The notes beneath the pieces were generated by a model. That model made no database searches and was not told the DNA's origin. It saw only the letters and a list, made by a program, of their open reading frames with translations. Below, piece by piece: positions 1 to 5,567 of a stretch of 11,216 nt of DNA (positions within the stretch are counted from its first letter, which is position 1; every line of letters begins with the position of its first letter). The stretch comes from Deltaproteobacteria bacterium. GTDB lineage: Bacteria; Desulfobacterota; Binatia; UBA9968. Where the stretch lies: the NCBI GenBank assembly GCA_016184235.1, contig JACPDC010000094.1:1-11216 (forward strand), written 5' to 3'. The position numbers were made by a program, and so were the translations under genes.

Positions 1-477
1 TTCGAGGGCGGAGATTTTTTCGGAGAGATGTCCCTGCTGGACGGCGAGCCGCGCTCGGCTACGGTCTCCTCGCTGGAGCCGTGCCAGGCCTTGATCCTGT
101 ACCGGGAGCAGTTTCTCGAGTTCGTCGCCAGACATCCCCAGGTGGTGATGAAGATGCTGACGACGCTGAGCCGGCGCCTGCGCAAGGCCGATGAAAAGAT
201 CAGCCGGCTGGCCTTCGCCGACGCCTACGAAAAGGTCGCCTCCGTTCTCATGGAGATCGTCGAGGAACGAAAAATCCCCCTCCATATCGGGACCGAGATT
301 CCCATCTCTCTTACCCGCAAGGAGCTGGCGGAGATGGTGGGGCTGTCGCGCGAGACCCTGACCCGGGTCATCGCCGATTTTCAAAGGGCGGGGGTGGTGC
401 GGATCGAAGGCCACCACATCGCCATCGTCGACCCCCAGAAGCTCCGCCGCGAGGCCAGCAGGTCATTTTCCGTGTGA
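1..477 (+). CDS. CRP/FNR-family transcriptional regulator, 5'-truncated by window edge
   Basis: The reading frame is open from base 1 to TGA at 475-477, giving 158 visible residues; about 70 N-terminal residues of a usual 220-230 aa protein lie outside the window. Fragment residues 1-22 hold the phosphate-binding cassette of a cyclic-nucleotide-binding fold (FGEMSLLDGEPRSATV), with the ribose-binding Glu at 9 and phosphate-binding Arg at 18, nine apart as in PKA-type sites. A long dimerisation helix follows (about 40-75), then a winged helix-turn-helix (about 100-140). The recognition helix reads SRETLTR, so Arg117, Glu118 and Arg122 match the three base-contacting residues of E. coli CRP (R180, E181, R185), not the FNR pattern. 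No Fe-S cysteine cluster is visible in this part. By hand alignment the C-helix adenine contacts T127/S128 of E. coli CRP are Ala63/Asp64 here, so the ligand is not certain. An 18-bp CRP-type palindrome overlaps its stop codon. Likely a DNA-binding activator of the gene at 729. Confidence 0.93.
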   Translation, partial: FEGGDFFGEMSLLDGEPRSATVSSLEPCQALILYREQFLEFVARHPQVVMKMLTTLSRRLRKADEKISRLAFADAYEKVASVLMEIVEERKIPLHIGTEIPISLTRKELAEMVGLSRETLTRVIADFQRAGVVRIEGHHIAIVDPQKLRREASRSFSV

Positions 478-489
478 CCCAGGTCACAC
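472..489. promoter_or_regulatory. CRP-type operator, perfect 18-bp palindrome
   Basis: GTGTGAC-CCAG-GTCACAC has two identical 7-bp half sites around a 4-bp centre and contains the exact TGTGA-N6-TCACA core of CRP sites at 473-488. It overlaps the stop codon of the CRP-like gene. Its centre (480.5) lies about 63 bp upstream of the start site predicted from the promoter at 510-537, close to the -61.5 spacing of class I CRP activation. The recognition helix of the adjacent regulator carries the residues expected to read TGTGA. Confidence 0.75.
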
Positions 490-509
490 TAAAATCGTGA
501 CCTAATTCC

Positions 510-537
510 TTGGCAAATTTCCCGGCCGTGGTATGCT
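510..537 (+). promoter_or_regulatory. Sigma70-like promoter for the ketosynthase gene
   Basis: A -35-like TTGGCA at 510-515 and a -10-like TATGCT at 532-537 are separated by 16 bp. The expected start is near 543-545, giving a leader of about 185 nt before the ATG at 729. Both boxes are imperfect (each differs from consensus at one or two positions), as is usual for an activator-dependent promoter. A weaker alternative (TTGTCA at 652-657) lies nearer the gene but lacks a convincing -10. Confidence 0.5.
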
Positions 538-540
538 CGG

Positions 541-632
541 TATCGTTGATCGTGATCGTACCTCGTGCTCGTTAGGAGGGGAGACGGACGAACAGGATCT
601 CGAACGAGCACGAAAACCGAGCACGAGCACGG
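541..632. repeat. Inverted array of short TCGT/ACGA units in the ketosynthase leader
   Basis: TCGT occurs five times at 543, 550, 556, 563 and 569 (steps of 6-7 nt). On the other side, CGAGCACG occurs at 605, 618 and 624. TCGTGCTCGTT at 563-573 is the exact reverse complement of AACGAGCACGA at 603-613, so an 11-bp stem with a 29-nt loop could form. No ORF of note lies here. It may be a small palindromic intergenic element or a structured mRNA leader. Confidence 0.6.
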
Positions 633-683
633 CAACTGTCGAAGGATTGAATTGTCAGGCGGCTTGAAGTAAATACCTAACGT

Positions 684-705
684 GGCCGGGACCGGCGTCC
701 CGGCC
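684..705 (+). promoter_or_regulatory. Strong hairpin just before the ketosynthase RBS
   Basis: GGCCGGGAC (684-692) and GTCCCGGCC (697-705) form a perfect 9-bp, mostly G-C stem closed by the 4-nt loop CGGC. It ends 12 nt before the Shine-Dalgarno sequence. There is no T-run after it, so it is not a standard intrinsic terminator. An mRNA-stability or translation-control role is possible but unproven. Confidence 0.5.
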
Positions 706-717
706 GGGAACGAGAAT

Positions 718-722
718 GGAGG
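718..722 (+). promoter_or_regulatory. Ribosome binding site of the ketosynthase gene
   Basis: GGAGG lies 6 nt before ATG 729. This fixes the start codon and with it a 25-residue Gly/Asn-rich N-terminal extension. Confidence 0.75.
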
Positions 723-728
723 CGCATC

Positions 729-1904
729 ATGTGGTGGACCAGCAGAAAAGGCAACGGAGCTAACGGCAACGGCGTAAAGTCCGCCGGACAGCCGGGCACG
801 GATAAAAAGGGTTGTTTCCTTATCGGCGCGGACTACTACGTGCCGACTCTTGAGGTCCCGTCGGCGGAGATCGAGCGACGCGCCGGTCTGGCGAAGCTCG
901 GGCTCAGGGAGGGGACGCTGGAGGCGGGGACGGGGATAAAAACCCGGCGTTTTGCCGCCGCCGACGAGCACCCGAGCACGCTCGCGACCACGGCATGCCA
1001 GAGGCTGTTGGGGCGCTTGGAAATAGACACAAACAATGTCGGCGCGTTGCTTTTTGCGGCCAACACCCTGGATGAGATTGAGCCCATAACGGCCATGCGC
1101 ATCCACGAATCGCTTGGCCTGAGAAAGGATGTCTTTGTGGCCGATATCAGGGACGCTTGCAACAGCGCCTTGAAGGCGATGATCCTGGCGAGCGGTCTGA
1201 TACGGTCCGGGATGGTTTCCAATGTCCTTGTGGCGGTAGGTGAGCGGCTGCACGATGGGATCTTTCTTGATGTCCAGTCCAAAGGGGAGCTGATGACCCG
1301 ATATCTGTCCGGCCTGACACTAGGCGATGCGGGCGCGGCGGTGATGCTCTCTTCTCAGAGAACTGCCAGGTGTTACGAGATGGTGCACCAGAGCTGGGAG
1401 GTGGATTCATCAAAGCGGGATCTGGCGAAAATTGAGGGTGGTGGAACCCGTTGGTTGTCGGATCCGAGCAAATTTTATTTCATTAGCAACGCCAAAAAAC
1501 TTTGCCAGGTAGCCGTGGAAAAACTGCCTGCCATGATTCGAAAGGCAACGGGGGATCTGGGATGGGATATTTCTTCTACCGGAGTGATCCCGCATCAGGT
1601 CAGCAGAGGAGTCATCACAAAGATTGCTAAGATATCCGGGATCCCTTTTAAGAACCTGATGATCACGCTGGACCGGTTCGGCAATACCGGCGCCGCGACC
1701 ATCCCCATGGCCCTCGCGCTGGCATTCGAGAGCGGATTTGCCTCTACGTTCCGGCGGATATTGCTGGTGGGAGGCGCGGCGGGGTTCTCGGGCGCGGTGC
1801 TGGCGCTGGAGTTCTCTTCGATGCTGGAGAGCCTGTCGAGCCAGCTGGAACAGTTCTCGCAGGGACTCCAGCAGGCGGGTCAGCCCAGCGAGGCCCCGCT
1901 CTAG
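729..1904 (+). CDS. Beta-ketoacyl-ACP synthase III (FabH/KAS III)-like protein
   Basis: 391 aa in the thiolase-fold condensing-enzyme family, which joins an acyl-CoA or acyl-ACP starter to a second acyl unit by a Claisen reaction. All three catalytic residues are visible: Cys144 in RDACNSAL, His289 in GVIPHQVSRG, and Asn319 in RFGNTGAATIP. The C-terminal glycine-rich strand LLVGGAAGFSGAV is at 345-357. The protein is longer than FabH (about 320-335 aa), with a polar Gly/Asn-rich N-terminal tail (1-28) and a Gln/Ser-rich, probably helical C-terminal tail (363-391). GGAGG 6 nt upstream supports the ATG. It stands alone behind the CRP-type promoter and converges on the transporter operon with 17 bp between stop codons. 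A housekeeping FabH role is less likely because no fab genes are nearby. An OleA-like head-to-head condensation or a secondary lipid/polyketide role is possible. Family call firm, substrate unknown. The stretch around 1440-1680 looks lower in GC than the rest by eye. Confidence 0.9.
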   Translation: MWWTSRKGNGANGNGVKSAGQPGTDKKGCFLIGADYYVPTLEVPSAEIERRAGLAKLGLREGTLEAGTGIKTRRFAAADEHPSTLATTACQRLLGRLEIDTNNVGALLFAANTLDEIEPITAMRIHESLGLRKDVFVADIRDACNSALKAMILASGLIRSGMVSNVLVAVGERLHDGIFLDVQSKGELMTRYLSGLTLGDAGAAVMLSSQRTARCYEMVHQSWEVDSSKRDLAKIEGGGTRWLSDPSKFYFISNAKKLCQVAVEKLPAMIRKATGDLGWDISSTGVIPHQVSRGVITKIAKISGIPFKNLMITLDRFGNTGAATIPMALALAFESGFASTFRRILLVGGAAGFSGAVLALEFSSMLESLSSQLEQFSQGLQQAGQPSEAPL

Positions 1905-1921
1905 CCCGTCGCCTGGAGGAG

Positions 1922-4666
1922 TTAAACGGCGTGGGTGAGCTTTTCGGTCGTTTCCCGCAGCCTGCCGCTGATGATTCTTGACAGGTTCAGAAAGAGCTTG
2001 GCCGCAGTGTAGGGGAAGCGCTTTCGCAGCCTCTCCAGGGCGCCGGCGTCGATGCCCAGGAGCTCCACGTCCTCGAGGGCGACCACGTCCGCCGCCCGCA
2101 CGGTCTTTTCCACGATAGCCATCTCGCCGAATATCTCGCCGGGGTCCAGGTTCTTGATGATTTTTCCGTTCGGTCCGGATTCTCTGACCCCGGCCTTGCC
2201 GTTGATGATCAGGTACATCTCGTCTCCCACATCTCCTTTGCGGACCATCATATCGCCCTTTTTGAAGGTCTTGAGTCTGCCCATGACCGCGACCTTCTTC
2301 GCCTCCCACAGCCAGAAGTTGTGGAAGATAGGGGTGGTGCCGACGATGTCCTTGTTCATCTTGGCCAGCAAAGTATCCCATACGGTGACGAGCCGCGTGG
2401 TCATCATCAGGATCGGCGTGAAGGTCACCTCCGTGAGCATCGCGACGATCATCACCACGGCGGAGAGGACCCCGAAATAAATCGTCGGAATGAAGTTGGA
2501 AAACATCAGGATGACGAAACCCGCGGCGAGCGCGATCGAGCTGTAAATAATCGGCCGTCCCAGCGCCGCCAGGGTGCGGTAGGTGGCGGCCTCCTGATCG
2601 TGGACCTCGTTGAGCTCCCGGCTGTAGTGGACCATGAAATGGACCGTATCGTCCACGGCGATGCCGAGGGCGATGGCGGCGATCATTGAGGTCCCGACGT
2701 TGAGCGGGATTCCCAGAAAGCCCATCAGCCCGAAGTTGAAGACAATGGGGACCACGTTGGGGAGCAGGGATATGAACCCCGCCTTGAAGGACATGAACAT
2801 GGCGGCGTGGATGAGCCCGATGACGAGAAAGGTTTGGCCGAATCCTGTCACCTGATTCAGCGCCATGTAATCGGCCGCGTTGTTGATGAGAATGCCCTCG
2901 CCGGTAAACTGCACCTTCAGATTCTTGGGGAAGTTCTTATCGACATAGGCCTTGATCTGGTCCAGCAGCTGGGAGAGCTGGAAAGAGCTGGTGATGTTGT
3001 GGCGGACCGATATGTTGAACGTGGAATAATTGTAGTCCACGTATTTGTTGATCTCGTTGTTGTCCAGGGTCAGAATGTACTGGGCTATGAGTTCCTTTTT
3101 ATCCGGAACGACTTCTAAATCCGGCTTGCCCTCGTTCATCTCCCGGTGCATCATGCGGACGTAATTCGCCAGAGAGATCGAATTGTCGACGTTCGTCAGC
3201 CCCTTGAGGTGCTCCTGGAGCTTTGCCACGTGCCGGAGGTTGTCCGGCTCCTTCGTCCCGTCTTCTTTCCCGGTCTCGACGACGATATAAAAATTGATAA
3301 CGCCGGAAAGCGACTCGTGAACATCCTTGACCCTCTTGCGGATGAAGGTGGTTTCCTTGAAGAAGGAGATGAAGTCGGTATTGACCTCCATGATGTACCA
3401 GCCCCATAGAGAGACCACCGTCAGGATCACGGAAACGATAATGATCGGCCAGCGGTAGCGGTAGTCCCATTGACCGACCTTCCTCATAAAGAGGGTCATC
3501 GGGGTGGCCCTCTCTCCCTCCTCGGTCAGGTGTTCCGCCTTGGGAATTTTCGGCTTAGGCCAATAGATCAGCATGACCGGAACGATAACCGCTGAAATGA
3601 TCCAGTTGGAGGTGAGGCCCAGGGCCGCGGCGACGCCGAACTGGATGAGCATGGTGATGTCGCTGGTAACGAGGCTGCCGAAGCCGATGACCGTGGTGAA
3701 GGTCGTGATCAACACGGGAAGGGCTGTCTGGACAGCGACCGTCCGCACGGCCTCCGCTTTTTCCGCTCCCTGCTCCAGCTCATGCATGTATTCGGAGATC
3801 ATGTGGGAGTCCTCGGTGAAGCCGATGGCGACCATCAACGCGGGGATGATCGCCGTGATGACGTTCACCGGATAACCGATCAGGACCATCTCGCCCAGCA
3901 CCCAAATGATGCTGACGAGGCCCGTGGCCATGGGAATGGCGACCCCCTGGAGGGTGCGGAAGGTGAGAAAGAGGACCAAAAAGAGAAAGGCGATCGCCAC
4001 GGGGACGAGCCAGACCATATCTCCCTGGATGTATTCCCCGAGCGTGACTTTGGTCAGCGGGGTGCCGATCTGGTAGATCTCTACCCCCTCGCGCTTCTCT
4101 TTTTCGACGAGGCTATCGACGAGCCTGGTAAAGTTCGGATTGAACGCCTTGTCTCCGGCCTTGGCCTCGGTGTAGGCGTTGATCGCGGCGACTTTTCCGT
4201 CCTTGGAGACGATGTTGTTGATGAAGATGGTGTTGCCCAGGGCGTCGCCGCGGATCTTTTTGAGCTTCGCCGGGTCGTCGGGGATGTCCGCGCCCACCAG
4301 AGGATCGGTGTTGAGGAAGTCTCCCTCGCCCTTGATGTTGTTGACCGTGGTGAGGCTTTCCACCCGGCTGACGCCCGGTGTTCCCTGCAGAGAGTTGGAG
4401 AGTCGCTGGATAGTCTGCAGGACCTCCTTGGAGAAGACGTCTCCGGCCTTGACGACGACCACGGTCAGGTTGTCACTGCCGAATTTCTTCTTGATCTCCT
4501 CGTAATAGAGGCGCGCAGGGTCCTTTTCCACCATCAACCCTTCGGACGAGGCATCGATCTCCAACCTGGGGACCTGGAGGGCGAAGAAAACCGTTATCAC
4601 CAGGATGATAGCGGCGCTGAGTAGCGGGTTATCGACGATCCAAAGCGGTATCTTCTTCAAATTCAT
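1922..4666 (-). CDS. RND/MMPL-family exporter fused to a C-terminal cyclic-nucleotide-binding domain
   Basis: 914 aa. Two RND halves are visible: TM1 (about 11-31), a periplasmic porter loop (35-215), TM2-6 (about 217-368), TM7 (about 405-427), a second porter loop (430-605), then TM8-12 (about 608-757). TM4 has TEDSxH (284-288) and TM10 has VDDTVH (671-676), the acidic pairs expected to carry the proton relay. This is the COG1033-type family that moves lipids or other hydrophobic molecules outward. Residues about 785-910 form a cyclic-nucleotide-binding domain: FGEMA with ribose-binding Glu848, then VRAAD with phosphate-binding Arg857, followed by a C-helix. The C-helix end RLRETTEKL aligns without gaps to E. 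coli CRP RLQVTSEKV, placing Thr906/Thr907 at the T127/S128 adenine contacts. The protein stops where CRP's DNA-binding domain would begin. Both RND termini face the cytoplasm, so the domain can meet cAMP. RBS GAGGGG lies 5 nt before the ATG. Last gene of a three-gene operon. Cargo unknown. Confidence 0.93.
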   Translation of the reverse strand: MNLKKIPLWIVDNPLLSAAIILVITVFFALQVPRLEIDASSEGLMVEKDPARLYYEEIKKKFGSDNLTVVVVKAGDVFSKEVLQTIQRLSNSLQGTPGVSRVESLTTVNNIKGEGDFLNTDPLVGADIPDDPAKLKKIRGDALGNTIFINNIVSKDGKVAAINAYTEAKAGDKAFNPNFTRLVDSLVEKEKREGVEIYQIGTPLTKVTLGEYIQGDMVWLVPVAIAFLFLVLFLTFRTLQGVAIPMATGLVSIIWVLGEMVLIGYPVNVITAIIPALMVAIGFTEDSHMISEYMHELEQGAEKAEAVRTVAVQTALPVLITTFTTVIGFGSLVTSDITMLIQFGVAAALGLTSNWIISAVIVPVMLIYWPKPKIPKAEHLTEEGERATPMTLFMRKVGQWDYRYRWPIIIVSVILTVVSLWGWYIMEVNTDFISFFKETTFIRKRVKDVHESLSGVINFYIVVETGKEDGTKEPDNLRHVAKLQEHLKGLTNVDNSISLANYVRMMHREMNEGKPDLEVVPDKKELIAQYILTLDNNEINKYVDYNYSTFNISVRHNITSSFQLSQLLDQIKAYVDKNFPKNLKVQFTGEGILINNAADYMALNQVTGFGQTFLVIGLIHAAMFMSFKAGFISLLPNVVPIVFNFGLMGFLGIPLNVGTSMIAAIALGIAVDDTVHFMVHYSRELNEVHDQEAATYRTLAALGRPIIYSSIALAAGFVILMFSNFIPTIYFGVLSAVVMIVAMLTEVTFTPILMMTTRLVTVWDTLLAKMNKDIVGTTPIFHNFWLWEAKKVAVMGRLKTFKKGDMMVRKGDVGDEMYLIINGKAGVRESGPNGKIIKNLDPGEIFGEMAIVEKTVRAADVVALEDVELLGIDAGALERLRKRFPYTAAKLFLNLSRIISGRLRETTEKLTHAV

Positions 4667-4671
4667 GTGTT

Positions 4672-4677
4672 CCCCTC
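4672..4677 (-). promoter_or_regulatory. Ribosome binding site of the RND gene
   Basis: On the minus strand GAGGGG lies 5 nt before the ATG at 4666. It sits in the 57-nt gap between the stop codon of the LolA-like gene and the transporter start, with no terminator hairpin seen there, in keeping with co-transcription. Confidence 0.65.
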
Positions 4678-4724
4678 ATCATCCCAAGGTGCGCCGGCTC
4701 TACGCGAGGCTGCGACGACCGCCG

Positions 4725-5534
4725 CTATTTCTTGGTCAGCTCCCGCAGGGTGAATTTCGAGTCCGGGACTCCCTTATCGATCTTGCGCTCGGTCGTAATC
4801 GTCGTGGTCTTGTGCTTCGCCTTGAGGTCTTCCATTGTCACCTTTTTGGATCGCCACATGGAGCCCGAGACCTTTCCCAGGTCTTCGTCGATGGATATCT
4901 TCTCCAGCTGGCCCTGCTTGTTGTAAAACTCTTTCTTTATGGTGAAGAAAATATCCTTGCGGATCCAGAATTTTCTCTTGGCGTAGCCGGACTCGGCCTT
5001 CTCCTGGTCCGTGGAGGGCAGCGCCTCGACCACGTAGCAGTCCTGGCCGCCGACGGCCTCGCTGCCGAGCAGGTTGTAGGTATGGGTATCCAGGTTTTCC
5101 GGTCTCAGGTCCTCGTAGGCGAAATCCGTGCCCATGAATTTGTTCTTCTTGCCGCTGGCCGCGATCCGGCGCTCTTTGCCCGAGGCCGGGAGATACAGCC
5201 ATTGGTCGTCCTCTCTGGCCTTCTGCTCCCAGGTGAGGAGTCCGGTCCCCCGGACGTCGGCCGGGGAGAGAAAAATGATCATCGTCTTGGTGAGTTTCTC
5301 GGGCGTCTTCAGGTAGAAATTCGTGACCTCTCGTTTGCTGGTGTTGTTATTCCGGTCGATCAGCAGCATATCCTGCTTGAAGTCTTCGTCCTTGGATTCA
5401 TGGAGCTGCTTTTGCTTCTCCATGATTTGCCGCCCGGTCATCTGCTCCCCGGCAAGCGAAAGCCGCGGAAAGGAAACCAGCAGTGTGGCGATCATGCCCC
5501 ACCGGCCCAGACTGAGTATGCGCGTACGGTTCAT
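4725..5534 (-). CDS. Outer membrane lipoprotein-sorting (LolA-like) periplasmic protein
   Basis: 269 aa. An N-terminal signal peptide is clear: Arg3/Arg5/Arg11, a hydrophobic stretch MIATLLVSF, and likely cleavage after LSLA (about residue 28). The mature part matches the LolA_like outer membrane lipoprotein-sorting family (PF17131-type) that usually sits beside COG1033 RND transporters. Family signs are the block PADVRGTGLLTWE (91-103), DDQWLYLPASGKERRI (109-124) and FMGTDFAYEDL (133-143), which read as beta strands of a half-open barrel. The role inferred from the family is a periplasmic carrier that takes a hydrophobic cargo from the RND pump towards the outer membrane. It is not the housekeeping LolA, and no cysteine lipobox is visible. 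RBS AGGAGG (5540-5545) lies 5 nt before the ATG. It follows the barrel gene by 33 bp and precedes the RND gene by 58 bp, so it is the middle gene of the operon. Confidence 0.85.
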   Translation of the reverse strand: MNRTRILSLGRWGMIATLLVSFPRLSLAGEQMTGRQIMEKQKQLHESKDEDFKQDMLLIDRNNNTSKREVTNFYLKTPEKLTKTMIIFLSPADVRGTGLLTWEQKAREDDQWLYLPASGKERRIAASGKKNKFMGTDFAYEDLRPENLDTHTYNLLGSEAVGGQDCYVVEALPSTDQEKAESGYAKRKFWIRKDIFFTIKKEFYNKQGQLEKISIDEDLGKVSGSMWRSKKVTMEDLKAKHKTTTITTERKIDKGVPDSKFTLRELTKK

Positions 5535-5539
5535 ATGGA

Positions 5540-5545
5540 CCTCCT
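5540..5545 (-). promoter_or_regulatory. Ribosome binding site of the LolA-like gene
   Basis: On the minus strand AGGAGG lies 5 nt before the ATG at 5534, the best Shine-Dalgarno match in the window. It falls in the short gap after the barrel gene's TAG (5568-5570). Confidence 0.75.
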
Positions 5546-5567
5546 CATCGTTGCAGAAATTGCCGTC

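Noticed and set aside
1..477. Assignment of the regulator as FNR
   Set aside because: The recognition helix has the CRP residues (R-E-x3-R) and the adjacent palindrome is TGTGA-type, not TTGAT-type. The N-terminal Fe-S region is outside the window, so this rests on the DNA-binding part.
472..496. The palindrome after the regulator gene as an intrinsic terminator
   Set aside because: The stem is only 7 bp and no T-run follows on either strand. The exact TGTGA-N6-TCACA core and promoter distance fit an operator better.
489..1253. A 254-codon minus-strand frame
   Set aside because: It lies antisense to the ketosynthase and its leader and has a low-complexity translation with no recognisable domain.
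729..1904. Naming the ketosynthase oleA or fabH
   Set aside because: The triad is shared by both. There are no oleBCD or fab neighbours and the tails differ from each, so only the family name is safe.
1410..2381. A 323-codon minus-strand frame spanning the convergent gene ends
   Set aside because: Arg/Gly/Gln-rich translation without motifs, overlapping the RND C terminus in another frame and antisense to the ketosynthase.
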